Assembly (NCBI GenBank): GCA_019614645.1
Contig: JABWDB010000014.1
Coordinates: 4,774,001 to 4,838,000 of the forward strand
Origin: Stratiolaelaps scimitus
Lineage: Eukaryota; Arthropoda; Arachnida; Mesostigmata; Laelapidae
DNA: 64,000 bases
Reading direction: 5' to 3'
This document shows, piece after piece, positions 35,101 through 45,695 of the stretch (the stretch's first letter is position 1; each line of letters begins with the position of its first letter). The notes under the pieces were generated by a model. The model was not told the origin of the DNA and made no database searches. It saw only the letters and a list, made by a program, of their open reading frames with translations. The position numbers and the translations under genes are program-made.

Positions 35101-35448
35101 TGGACAACGGGATCCTGACGACGAGGTCGTGATCCTTTTGACCTACTCCGCGTGAGGTCGTCATGTCCATCGCTTCAACACTGCCTTCAACGTGATCCCG
35201 CTGAGGATTCATATCAGACGACAACTGGTTCAACCGCGATGCGCCCACATCTATTCCAGGTCTTCTAGTGGGCAGGGAACCCACCATATTTGGTAGGCGT
35301 CGTCGAGGAATGACGCTGCCTTCAGCATGGAGACGCGTCCGGGGGTCGTGAGCTTTTTGAGCGCAATATCGCACATGTGCGCTGTTGTCGCCTGTTCTAG
35401 AAAGGCCCATTTTACCACAAACGCCTTCCGAAACCTCTCTCAGATCTC
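31997..35448 (-). CDS. AF4/FMR2 family (Lilliputian/AFF) C-terminal exons
   Basis: AFF proteins are scaffolds of the super elongation complex that recruits P-TEFb to RNA polymerase II. Their C-terminal homology domain (CHD) mediates dimerisation. Five exons splice in phase here: 35448-34765, 34189-33964, 33592-33385, 32515-32422 and 32121-31997, encoding about 445 residues to a TAA. CHD hallmarks appear in order: VRIPLSRLKR, WFITKAKHLKH, YLESALFYILGG, MYVDAQGLVQYA, EKRLIVLSLRIKAIL, the Ser/Pro linker TPSLSSPHSDAASVDSL, YKVPAKLVEN, AHDLWYLSDQYM, GFFDAV and EFVKFARETI. The order and spacing match AFF1/AFF4 as I know them. Upstream exons encoding the N-terminal and P-TEFb-binding parts lie at higher coordinates; only weak candidates were found (52221-52581, 61392-61621). 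The Drosophila homologue is lilliputian. Confidence 0.85.
32422..32515 (-). CDS. AFF-like exon, CHD 'DLW' helix
   Basis: Thirty-one codons plus one base. The acceptor is AATTCATCAG and the donor AAAG/GTACCC, a weaker donor. It encodes MHRTLKWLDHLERAHDLW and SDQYMVETNNK, aligning with the W-x-x-A-x-x-L helix of AFF4. Phase agrees with both neighbours. Confidence 0.8.
32722..32760 (+). mobile_element. SINE family A, 3' end only
   Basis: TTGGCTGAGAGTCAGCCCG followed by AAAAAG matches the terminal block of family A elements at 42251-42295 and 63255-63292. It lies in an AFF intron. Confidence 0.5.
33385..33592 (-). CDS. AFF-like exon, CHD serine/proline linker
   Basis: The acceptor is TTGCGCAG and the donor AAC/GTAAGT. 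The first base completes an Arg codon (AG + G). It encodes QDSTSALHEF, the Ser-rich linker and VYKVPAKLVEN. The linker position inside the CHD is typical of AFF proteins, where it is disordered. Confidence 0.82.
33964..34189 (-). CDS. AFF-like exon, CHD core helices
   Basis: The acceptor is AATTATAG and the donor AG/GTATTA. Encodes GDRVEATPNRINH, MYVDAQGLVQYAV and SEKRLIVLSLRIKAILAY. The first 25 or so bases plus the acceptor are copied in inverted orientation at about 45.67-45.70 kb. Confidence 0.85.
34165..34597 (+). repeat. Inverted duplication, left copy
   Basis: This segment is repeated in reverse-complement orientation at about 45254-45695, with small differences. It runs from the first bases of the AFF exon ending at 34189, through its splice acceptor, across a SINE family B 3' half, to TGTTAACAGCTGTTTGTTCA. 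Confidence 0.8.
34765..35448 (-). CDS. AFF-like exon entering the CHD
   Basis: The acceptor is AATTTTTCAG and the donor GGAG/GTAAGT. After a split codon it encodes DLREVSEGVCGK, a low-complexity basic region, DLVVRIPLSRLKRRPV and the first CHD helix pair (WFITKAKHLKHAGDKE, YLESALFYILG). One incoming base is needed from the preceding exon. Confidence 0.8.
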
Positions 35449-35885
35449 CTGAAAAATTGGATAAATTCTTCGATGAGAAACATGGACGAATCTGTCACAC
35501 ATTTCTATGCAGCATTATACACTACATATAAGCAATTGACGACCGACTCCGTACAGTTGGCGAGATACTTTGCCCCTGGTCCACTTTCTTACCAAAGTGA
35601 CCTTGTACTTTTGGTTAATGCGTATTGGTCTTCAAGTATCGTACGAACAATCTAAGGGTTGGAACGATAGCGCTAGTCGAGAATACCCTCATGGATAAAT
35701 CATTGATTCGTCTGCTCTGCTGCCATTGAAAATCCCTTCAATAAAAGCTGTACTTATAATCTATGATTGCAAAAGCCAATGGACTGTTGTTTTGCATTTG
35801 ACCGACCTCTTTTCGGTTCCCGAAATTTGTGAGGGCTTGTGTTTCGATTAACACTCAGTGGGCGTACAGCCACTCTATGGAATCT

Positions 35886-35918
<33 letters not shown>

Positions 35919-36129
35919 AATGCATCTACCACTGGTGAGATTGTAAGTGACAACCCTTAGGCTGTGACTATTGGATGATATTGAACACTAAATCGTCACT
36001 CTTGTTTGACATTCATGGTATCTCCATAGACCCGAAGATGTATTCTTGATCACGTAAAATTGCAAGGTTTTATCAACATTTTGTAGCACAACAAATTGTT
36101 CATTTTGGCCACGTTGTTAACTTCCGAAT

Positions 36130-37025
36130 ATCGAATTTATGACGCTGTATGCTTCAATAGACTCAGTTTTATTTTGTGGTGAGCAGGTGTCGTTATCGGA
36201 TACGGCTAAATGCCTCGGTCTTTTGTTGCATAAGCATCTCAAATGGTCTGCCCATTTGAGAGCTATCACTCCTAAATGCTACGCTGTAATTGCTCGCATT
36301 CGACGTCTTCGAGAGCTTGGATTTCCGAAGAATTGCCTCTTGCTTGTCTACAATTCCTTGCTAATACCGACGTTGGGATATGTCATGTCCATCTGGGGCA
36401 ATGGATATAAAGAGGTAGTAGATAGAGGGAGAGTAATTCAAAATGATGCACTTCGAGCAGTGTTTGGAAGGTCCCGCAGAGAGTCTGTTACCGATCTCTA
36501 TGGCAGGTACAAACTCCTCACCGTGGATAGGTTAAGTCAGGTTTCCACCGCGATTCTGGCTTTCAAAATGATCAAGGGTATAATACCGTCCGATGTCGCG
36601 TTCCCCATTGTGGCCGTCGACAGAAATACTTCTCGCCGGGCAACAGAGTTTGTACTACCTACAGCCGTCAGGGTAACTACTTGCCAGTCTCTGGCTTATC
36701 AGATGCCGTTGGTTTGGAGCTCGCTCCCGAAGGAGGTTAGGGAGCTCACATCTACCAGGAAGTTTGCCAAGGAGATAAAGAAAATATTGCAGTTATAATG
36801 TTATATAATTGTGTGAATTAGATACCCTGAATATTGTGAATTGTAAATAATTTGAGTGAATGTATATATCTGTTGACAGAATAATCGATTATAATTGTGA
36901 AATCGTAATTGCATGAACAATTTGGTGATAATACACTCTTACTTTTACCCTATTTTTTAATCGAGAACTTAAGCATTGTAAAATTGCAGTTCCGGAAATA
37001 AACCGCAAATGTTATGTTATGTTAT
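36130..37025 (+). mobile_element. 5'-truncated LINE: RT C-terminal coding plus 3' UTR
   Basis: A 219-residue frame (36139-36798) encodes the region after the RT catalytic box of a jockey/CR1-like LINE: AKCLGLLLHKHLKWSAHL, then ARIRRLRELGFPKNC, then MSIWGNGYKEVVDRGRVIQNDALRAVFG. The ending WSSLPKEVREL is common in this group. The frame is intact to TAA, suggesting a fairly young copy, but the catalytic and endonuclease parts are missing because of 5' truncation. The 3' UTR ends GCAGTTCCGGAAATAAACC and a TGTTA pentamer tail. The same 3' end recurs at 43905-44087. Confidence 0.85.
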
Positions 37026-38967
37026 AGGCCACATCAAAAAATGTGAGGCGGATATGATGTTAGAATAGTACACTTCATACTTTTAACAAATGTTTCTACC
37101 CAGAATCTATTCACCTCCTATTCATTGAGCCCATTAAAAACAGCCCCTTCACATAGAGCTCTATATGTATTCAGTTTTGTATAGTCTTCACATGAAAAAA
37201 TGATAAATATGATCACAAACCACCGAACAGCACCATTGTATAGCATGATCGGTGTATCTTACACAATGTCAAGAATCCACCCTGTCGAGTTTAGACTCTC
37301 ACTATTTTGAGGACGAAACCAAAAATTGTGATCTAGACAGAAAGAAAGAGAGAGAGAATAAGGGTACACGGGCGAGGATAATATCCGTATGGGATAGGGG
37401 CAGCAATTAGAGGAGCCTCCCCTTGGCGGCACAAACGGTTTTCCACAGCTTTCTTCATATCGAAATAGCTAGATGCTCATTTCATTGTCACTCTCTCGTT
37501 ATACATGTTGAAAATGATGAGCCCTTTCTTAAAATTACCACCTATTCGCACGCGGTTCTCATAACGAATGCCGACTTAAACACTCAATCAGTTCTAGCAG
37601 TACAAGTAGTAATTCGAAGAGAAAAAAAAAACAAATCAACGACGTCTTCATCTCGTAGTTAGCCGAGCTGCCGGAGAACATTAATGGCGAGTGCAACGAA
37701 ATGAGGTGATTACAGTGAACAGTGTTAGTCAATAAGGAATCACTGTTCGTGAGTGACCCCTTTGAATCGAAGACATGTCTACCATAAGTGTTGGGCCATT
37801 GTGTTTGATTGAAGATGGCAGTTTACTCCCTTCTGCTCAGTGCAGACCCCTTGGAAAACCACCCCATGACGGAAGCAAATATTAATCCACTTACCCATAA
37901 TAATATCATTGGATGAGCAGGTGACCGGCGGGAGCAAACAGGCTCACAGCTGACTTTTACGTATTTAAGCAGCAGCAGCACCAACAATGATGACAATGAC
38001 AACACCGATGGTTGTCGTCATCAGCGCTTTGCATCTGTTTTCAGATCATTGACGGGCAATATGATCAGGTCGAGCAGATCTTCGACACCATACGACACAA
38101 GCAGGGACACTCGATTCGCTCTATTGACATTTTGCGAGATTGTTCACGGTCGCGTTCAACTCTTTCGAGCGAGTCGTACACTGAAATGCTGCACCCGGAA
38201 ATTCATACGTGGGCTATGCCACTTGGAACATCTCTCTCTCTCTCTCCCGCGAATATGAATCGTTGTCGCAGATACCCTATACGAGTGAGCGAACAGAACA
38301 CTGCATGTGTGGTGTCAGGAGTAAATGCAACAGAGCACGAGGGAGGGCGCTTTCAGTGCAAACGCGGTGCGCTAACTTTCGTCTGTTGACGAAAGTGCCT
38401 CGATTAAATCCTTCATTTAGAAGACACGCTGCTACTGTGGCGGGAAAGCTCGGGGATACGCCTTAACCCTGGCGCTTATGGATACCTAAGTCTCAGAATT
38501 ACTGGGGGTCTCTGATTAGAGCTGCCTACTTTAAAAAGTGAAATTTACAAATTTCAGTTTTTTTAGTTACAATAATGGAAGCAGATTGGCAACCAGTCGA
38601 TTTTACTCATATATATATATATATATATATATAAATTTCCACTCGCCACATGTATTTTGATAATGCCGTTTCAGATTCTGTTGCGAGGTGTTCTTTAGAG
38701 TTGAGTAGCTGGATGATTTGGCAGTTCGTGGTATAGTGTTCTCTTTTTCGTTCTGCAGCAGCAGCAGTATAATAATGCCATGATGACTTCGTTAATAGTG
38801 CCATCGACGTCACGCTCATAAGTATCGAACCCAGACCTACGTTTGAACAGGACACTCATGGCGAAACAGATCGCATCCGTGCCATCAGACGCGAGCACGT
38901 TTATGAAAAATGACAACGTCAATGTCTCGTCTAGAAACTCGAACATGGTTCAGACAACCAGAACGAG
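37026..38967. other. Stretch without recognised gene
   Basis: Contains GA and AT microsatellites (about 37340, 38609-38633). A + strand frame at 38049-38200 follows a TTTTCAG and reads IIDGQYDQVEQIFDTI; it looks protein-like but matches nothing I know and has no matching donor. I do not call it a gene. Confidence 0.35.
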
Positions 38968-39020
38968 AAGGGCCAGGTGGCGGGTGCATTGGTGTGCACC
39001 TTGCAGTCGAAGGAGAGACG
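38968..39020 (+). mobile_element. SINE family A head fragment
   Basis: GGGCCAGGTGGCGGGTGCAT followed by TGTGCACCTTGCAGTCG matches the A-box half of the 40024 copy. The B box and body are missing. Confidence 0.45.
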
Positions 39021-40023
39021 TTGGTGCGTTAAATGCATTAGATCGAGACGAACCCAAGAATCCGCCGACAACTGAACGTCGACATTGTGGGTGTCGTAGA
39101 TCAGCGTAACTATTATAGTTTTTTGGCATAACATGAGCGTTGTTCAGGTGGAAGAGCATTATATGATTGGCATTAATTTCTGCATCCTTGGTCCCAAAGC
39201 CTGTAGGTCCCGCTGGGGGAGCAGACGAATGTAGTAGTGTGTCCTTCGTGATCGAAAACTCAATACAGTGATACTTAATACGGTGATCCGTGTATTCATT
39301 CAATAAGGCAGACTCGAATTGGTGTGTTCGTAACAATCCTCTTGGGCGAAGTCGGCTCTCTCAGAGGGACAGTTAACTCGTCCAGAGTCCTTAGCATCGC
39401 CTCATTCCCCATGTTTGGGCTGATGTTGCATGAGTATATTCTGCCTATACCCGCCACCTCAGCCCAGACAAAGCTAGTCCACTTCGCCTGTCTCGCTATG
39501 GGGATAGGACGATCTGTAACGACGCAGGTGACGGCAATCTTGCCCTACAATCCAGCCTGTTTCCCACCGACCTAGCGGTTTGCTGGGCTCGTTGACGTCA
39601 AAGTCAGTTGTGCCCCCTTCCCGCTTGCCATCTCCTCCACCATAGCGTGTGATTTCCCACTGTGATTGCAGTTGACCTGGATGATCTTCACGCTAAACAT
39701 TTTTAGGTGGAGGATCATCCAACTCGTCAATCTGGGATTGAATTCTCGCTACGTTTTTTGGGGTGGGTAAGGACACGATATTTCCTCGCTTCTCTCATAG
39801 AGCCTGGCGTTGCTGCTGTTCGCTGTCGTTCGGAGTGGCAGTCGACGCTATGGACGTTGCCGGCACTGTCTTCTTGGGTGGCCTGCACCATCTCCTTGAA
39901 CTTCGAGCATGCCATATAGTTGGTTACGTGCCGCTCTTCTTCGCACGCGTGCCATTTGATTCAGGGCGTCAGAATACGCTGCTGATTGGTAATCGGCCAG
40001 CATCATAATCTGTTGGCTTCCTG

Positions 40024-40175
40024 CAGCCCGGTGGCGTGGCGTATTCGTGTGCGCCTTGCAATCCGGAGAGGCGCCAAGGGGTACGGGTTCGAACCCCATC
40101 CTTGCACATTTGCATTTAACGGGGTCCATCTTACGAAGCAATGGCAAATGCAGTACCGTGGATGGAAAATGATGG
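40024..40175 (+). mobile_element. tRNA-derived SINE, family A
   Basis: AGCCCGGTGGCGTGGCGTAT (A-box side), then a strong B box GGGTTCGAACCCC, then the body with TTGCATTTAACGGGGTCC and CTTACGAAGCAATGG. Same family and opposite orientation to 40735-40912. Confidence 0.75.
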
Positions 40176-40734
40176 CTAAGCGTCACCTCGGAAAATTTCC
40201 TATTTAGTAGGCGTTCTGGCGGCGTCGCACGTTACCTCGAGTTGCAGCTGTAGCTGGTGCAGATGTTTCTGCTGCTAATGTTGCAGCTGGTCAAGTGAAT
40301 GTGCTGCGGCGGCCTAGTGGGCGACCCCTTCTAAGGAGATCTGTCCGTAAAAGCCCATTCCCACTATCACCAGAAGCGAATTGAACATACAACCAAACGA
40401 AAGAAAGAGCAACGAAAACAGTTTGTGTTAACAAACAACAACTGTCTTCGCGTGGCGCGCCCTTCGCTTAGTTTGCATAGCAAGCACGTAAACATCGCGG
40501 TTCTTTTTGCCTGTGTTTATAAAACAAATATAGTGTATTCTATTGTTATTATCTCTACGGACAATGCCGATTGTGCAAGTTATAGATTTCGACTATACCG
40601 CGTGCGACAATTTCCTTCGATGCCTTCGTTCGGTAACTCAGAATATGGAAAAAACACGAATGAGAACCATATATAATAACCAGTATTCAGTAGCCCGCAT
40701 CTTTTTAAGCGCTTAGATTAGGTCTCTATACAGG

Positions 40735-40912
40735 AAAGCAAAATCTTCCGGCCTGACTCACAGCCGCCACTTAACGGCCACGAAACTACTTTCCGCATTG
40801 CTTCGTAAGACGGACCCCTTAAATACAATGGTGGGGATCGAACCCATGCACCTACGTGTCTCCCCTCCCGATTGCAAGGTGGGCGTGAACTCCACCAGGC
40901 CACCGGGCTCGA
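40735..40912 (-). mobile_element. tRNA-derived SINE, family A
   Basis: Minus-strand GAGCCCGGTGGCCTGGTGG and B box GGGTTCGATCCCC, body with GGGGTCCGTCTTACGAAGC, ending in a CAGGCCGGAAGATTTTGC-like 3' block. The best-preserved copy in the window. Confidence 0.8.
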
Positions 40913-41484
40913 AATCTCTATACAGGAAATCGTACAAAATTTCAACTGAGTTGTCCCAGCTTGTGAGCTTACCTCGAATTGGGCTGCGTCGAAGTATGCG
41001 TTCCGCAATGTCTTTACGCCTGAATAAATTGGGCCGAACTACTCCTGGTTATAACAGATCCTGTCTTACACAACAAGAAGGTCGAAGACAACCGCCAAAG
41101 TAGCAACTCGATTCTGAAGTGACAACACCATGACAAACAAACCTCACCGTGGGGTACGTGGATATCAGAGAGAGGGCACTTCAATACCCTCACCAAGAAA
41201 AGCGAAGATTTCCTGATCTCTCAGCGCTCGAAACGCCTGAAGAACCTTTGCCCTTGCCCAATTAAAAGCGTTGCAAACTCAACCGATGCATAGCGATAAT
41301 CACCGGAAACAATATCAACCCCCTTGGATGAATGCTACTATTGGGCATTTATAACGCGTCATAGTAACTAGGTAAATGAAGACGGTTAAAGCAAGGATAT
41401 TGATAATACACTACAAAGCTGTCTCCTATATGTGAATAATTAATTAGAATAGAAAGTCTACTATACTATCATAGAAGCTGACTC

Positions 41485-41548
41485 GGCTGAATAATTTTTG
41501 GCCAGCCCGCACTACCGCAGAGCAGGCCGGGCTGAAAATTGTTCAGCC
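41485..41548. repeat. Imperfect hairpin
   Basis: GGCTGAATAATTTTTGGCC and AGCCCG on the left pair with CGGGCTGAAAATTGTTCAGCC on the right around a short GC-rich loop. Purpose unknown; it could be the fused ends of a small inverted-repeat element. Confidence 0.6.
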
Positions 41549-42250
41549 TCTCAGTCTGTACGAAATGATTCATGTTCGTTAGCTTTCGTTGAACTGAGCG
41601 ATAACTTAACGAGTGCAACGGACTATAGTTGAGAAGTATCCGGGACCGGACGACGTCGCCTACGCACAACTATTATACTATAATATATAAGTGGTACATA
41701 ATTGTGTGCCCTAAGGGCGCCGGAATCAATCGTTTGCTATTTATTGATCCGACTGATACAGACACACACACACACACACATCAATAATAGAGTGTGCTCG
41801 TCCGAATATCCATTCGAATCATAATGTTGTTATTACTATTATTATTATTATTAATATTAAAGTATCTCGATAAAGATATATTTGAGCGGTACGAACGTGC
41901 TAATGTGAGGCCTCCCTTCTCGTAGACCTGGACTCGGGCGGCGTGGGGGTGATGAAGAATCACCGAGGTTTGTGTTTGTTTCAGACTAAGCATCCGCGCA
42001 TATCGACCAAAACAAAGAAATCTATCTCACATGCCACATGACCAAGAACATTTGTACAATTCATGCACTCATATAATTCCGTAATAGTTACGTCACAGCA
42101 GATCACGGGGCTGCTATTGGTCTCAATCTCTAGCTACAACAATATACGTCAGACACACGAACAATCTCTATTTTTGTACAAGGTGTGTTTCATTATTACT
42201 ATTGTTATTAGTAGAATAACAATAACAAGACCCACCATGTGAAAGCGGTA

Positions 42251-42295
42251 CCGTGGACGTTAAATGTTGGCTTTGAGTTAGCCCGAAAAAGTTTC
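42251..42295 (+). mobile_element. SINE family A, 3' end
   Basis: ACCGTGGACGTTAAATGTTGGC then GTTAGCCCGAAAAAG. A 5'-truncated copy ending in the family A terminal block. Confidence 0.55.
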
Positions 42296-43504
42296 GTTTA
42301 GTTTTAAGACCCACCATAACACGCTCACTGTACATGTACGAAGATTGATTCTCTTATGTAATATAATATTCGATTATTACGTGTATTTCGAATATATTAT
42401 ATCAAAACAGTTCTCGTTAAGTGCGGATTTCGCAATTCGTAACGGACACTGGTAGCAGGCGAATTTCGCTTAGGGGCGAGGTCCAGATAAAGGAACCTTG
42501 AGAACGATCAAGTATTGATCATGTATCGTTTCTAAAGTATTCAGGCATAAATAGGCATAATTAGTGGGGAACGGTGAGACATTGCGAGATTTGAACAAGT
42601 GAACAATGAAGACAAAGCTGTCCGACACCATAAGCCATATATGAACTGATAATAATGTATGATATAAGCGAGGGCATTGTTTTTCCATCGGGAAATTTTG
42701 CTGATACTTTTAGTATCAGCTGTGTGAGCAGCTTATAATAAAGGCTGGTGGATTGAAGAATTATATCACAGACAGGCACCAGATGAACACTATAGGTGAG
42801 CTTTCCTTTTCTTTTCTAAAGGGGGGCGTGTTCCGATGCTTATGCATCCCCGCTCTCGGAACAATTAACGATGACTATAGGGGTGTTAATGAAATTGAGG
42901 TTGACCGAACGCCGTTGACATGAATTTGATACGAGCATTGGATAGTTTTAGCAGTTTATGCCAAGATCCCGCCACGTATGAAATATGCTTTCATGGGTTA
43001 ACTGACCTTTCTGGAGGCCCAAGAAATAATGGGCCGTCTAGTATCCGACTATCGGCGGGTATTTCCTCATTCATTGGAGCTGTATGGTGCACACACTTTT
43101 CATGATGAGTTCATTCAGAGGACTGGCGAAGAACAATCCAGCTGTATTTGTGTCATACGTATTTTAGGGTACCTGCTGATCGCGACAGGGAACCGAGCAG
43201 GCTACAGCGTAGTGGAGTTCCCCCAGCGCAGCAGCACTCGTCCAACGAGAGACCGGGTGGTTGTCGAAGACGCAGAGACGATTGACGCCCGCCGCGGCTT
43301 CCTACTGGCTGCTACACTGCGAGAACATTTCCCGAAGGTGGACCCGCAAGCGACGCATCAGCTGGGCGACTCGTGATACGGGAGCTCAGGTTGAATTTCT
43401 GCTGAATCCTCCAAATATATGGTTTTGTCTATGGCAACTGTGCTCGGTTCACAATCTGACATTTCGAATTTTTCAAGTATTTCTTCTACGTATTTAGTTT
43501 GGTG

Positions 43505-43690
43505 AAGAATTGGACGACAATGTCCCGAGGAAGGCGATGGCATTGCCTCTCTGCACAGCGAGGGACAGGCGCTGCAGGAGGAAAAAGCCAGCGCGCTTGT
43601 CCCCGGTGGCGCGGATCAACCTATGGTAGACCCCCTCGAGGAAGTTCGCAGTGAGAGGGCCGTGCCCGCCCAGGGTCTCAAAGGCAAAGG
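43505..43690 (-). mobile_element. LINE ORF2 C-terminal fragment inside copia
   Basis: In the same open frame as the copia YVDD segment, the sequence switches abruptly to ETLGGHGPLTANFLEG and GFFLLQRLSLAVQRGNAIAFLGTL. This is the extreme C-terminus of the endonuclease-bearing LINE also found at 22790-23315. Copia sequence resumes on the other side. Confidence 0.65.
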
Positions 43691-43833
43691 GCTTGTAATT
43701 GATTTCCAATTCTTGTTGGATTGACTGTAAGAAATCCGGAAGGGATTGCTCCGTTTTGCCGGCAATTATTGCGTCGTCAACATACATACCCAGAAAAATT
43801 TTTTGCTCGTTGTTTCGATAAAACACACACGGG

Positions 43834-44087
43834 TCAGCTTTGCTTTGAATGTATATATCTGTTTTGCTTTGAATGTATATGGGGTCAGCTTTAATGTAAT
43901 GGGTCAGCTTTGCTTTGAATGTATATATCTGTTGACAGAATAATCGATTATAATTGTGAAATCGTAATTGCATGAACAATTTGGTGATAATACACTCTTA
44001 CTTTTACCCTATTTTTTAATCGAGAACTTAACCGCATTGTAAAATTGCAGTTCCGGAAATAAACCGCAAATGTTATGTTATGTTGCT
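43834..44087 (+). mobile_element. LINE 3' UTR insertion with internal short repeats
   Basis: From about 43905 the sequence matches 36855-37022 almost base for base, including GAATAATCGATTATAATTG and the terminal GGAAATAAACCGCAAATG with TGTTA tail. Upstream, GCTTTGAATGTATATATCTG and GGGTCAGCTTT units are repeated (43834-43935), probably slippage at the 5' junction. It splits the copia RT. Confidence 0.8.
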
Positions 44088-44507
44088 CTGTGTAAGTATT
44101 TGTTCGAGAAGCAACTCTTGCACATTATGGTGAACGCGTCTTAAAGCTTGCTTCAGTCCATATATAGCTTTGTTTAATTTTCAAACTTTATCAGTGCCGT
44201 TTTCGTATACATGCGGTTGGATCATAAATATAAATCCCTTCATATAGATCGGCGCATAGGAACGCAGTTTTTACGTCGAACTCGTAGAGGGCTAATTTCT
44301 CCGTTGCTGCCATGCTCCGAATTGTGTGGATCATTTTGAAACGGGCTCCGGGACTGAGTAATTGATTGTAGTCAATTTCGGCCTTTTGTGAACATCAATT
44401 TCAGAACCAGTCTTGCCTTGAAGCGCTCAAGGTCTGCCATGAGCATTTTTCTTAATTTCATACATCCATTTGCGGTCTATTGCTCCGAGTCTTATTTTAC
44501 ACCTTTT

Positions 44508-44590
44508 ACCTATTATTTTTTACGAGAACTCAAGCAATGTATGTTGCAGTTCCGTCAATAAACAGCAGTTTGTATTGTATATTGTATTGA
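44508..44590 (+). mobile_element. LINE-type 3' end with GTATT tail
   Basis: ACGAGAACTCAAGCAATG, then GTTGCAGTTCCGTCAATAAAC and a GTATT-type tail. Related to, but distinct from, the TGTTA-tailed copies; another insertion into copia. Confidence 0.6.
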
Positions 44591-45253
44591 GTCCAGGTGG
44601 TAATTCAGTTAAGATCCACCCATTGTGTTCATTTCATTGACCGTAACTCTTCATCCATTCTACCATTCTTTACTCTGAGCTGATTCTAGCGCTTCTCGTC
44701 GCTTGCTAGTCTCTTGCAATTCGAACCTCTCCGCTACGCTCGTGTTTGCTATATTAGCCTCGACTCGCTCTCGGCTTTTTCAGCTTTGATCTCTCGTTAT
44801 TGGCTCTTGAGACGAGCTGTTGCTTTCGGTGTTTAGTCGTTTTGTTTCGACTTTGTCCGTGGTATCAGGGTCACTCTGTTGTTCTTTTAGTGATTCGATA
44901 TCGATCTCATCTCTCTCTCTCTCTGTTTCTCGTTCGTTTTCAGCCAACTTTCTCTCGGCTACACTACGTCTTTTGTTTGTTTTAAAATTCTTGTTGCCGG
45001 GGTCCCAAACTCTATATCCATTTCCGTGTTCGCATATTCCGACCACTATTCCTGGATGGCATTTCACGTCGAATTTTCTTTTATTAATATTTTATTTGTA
45101 GAAGTAGCATTTTGTTCGAAATGGGTAGAGTTTTCGTAGATATGGCTTCTTGCCATGTATGAGTTCATAGACTGGTTTTTTTGAGATTTCTTATTAATGG
45201 TAATTGCATTTAATACCTGCAGTACTGAAATTCACAGCATCTGTCCAAAAATA

Positions 45254-45695
45254 CTGCTATGAACAAACAGCTGTTAACATCTTACATTGAATCCGCCCTT
45301 TGACAAATTGGTCGATAGGAAGCCACAATGGGACATAATATAATTTGGGTGTTTCCCTTGATGCTTTAGCGGTCTTTGTGGTCTCCAATTGCTAGACGGA
45401 TGGGACATAGGATGTGCGTGTAAACTCTGCTGTGAGACGCTTTAGACAAGCTTTGTTTGATTTCCATATTACCTCTGTTTACCAGTGGATTCTTGCCAGG
45501 TACGACTAATTACAAATATGCAAACGTGGCCTTGACAGATCTTCGTAGTAATATCTAAAGTGTAAGAGCTGAACTCTACAAAAGAAGGGGACCGTTGAGA
45601 GTCAGCTCCAAGAAAACAACCTCTGTAGTCACTCATATATTTAATTATGTGTTCACTAATTATAGGGGATCGAGTATGGGCGACGCCGAACTTAA
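45254..45695 (-). repeat. Inverted duplication, right copy
   Basis: Reverse complement of 34165-34597. It carries a displaced copy of an AFF splice acceptor (ATTATAGGGGATCGAGTA on +) and about 25 bases of AFF coding sequence (GGCGACGCCGAAC). Its left edge abuts the copia integrase remnant. Confidence 0.8.

Larger units (their letters stand above)
43380..45253 (-). mobile_element. Degenerate copia (Ty1/copia) retrotransposon, interrupted
   Basis: Minus-strand pieces appear in polyprotein order. Integrase C-terminal region: FWTDAVNF, KKPVYELIHGKKPYL and CHPGIVVG..GNGYRVWDP, about 45250-44780. Reverse transcriptase start: RKWMYEIKKNAHG and LERFKARLV, about 44490-44400. Middle: FKMIHTIRSMAA, EFDVKTAFL and LNKAIYGLKQA, about 44370-44100. 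Catalytic box: DPCVFYR..KIFLGMYVDDAIIAG, about 43850-43720. Distal RT: QTKYVEEILEKFEMSDCEPS, about 43510-43400. Stops and frameshifts abound and three foreign LINE segments interrupt it. No LTRs, gag, protease or RNase H were identified in place. It is a fossil, flanked on the right by the inverted duplication. Confidence 0.8.

Noticed and set aside
43029..43376. 115-residue + frame next to copia
   Set aside because: Partly protein-like (LVSDYRRVFPHSLELY) but unrecognised, and its second half is low-complexity Arg-rich; insufficient support.
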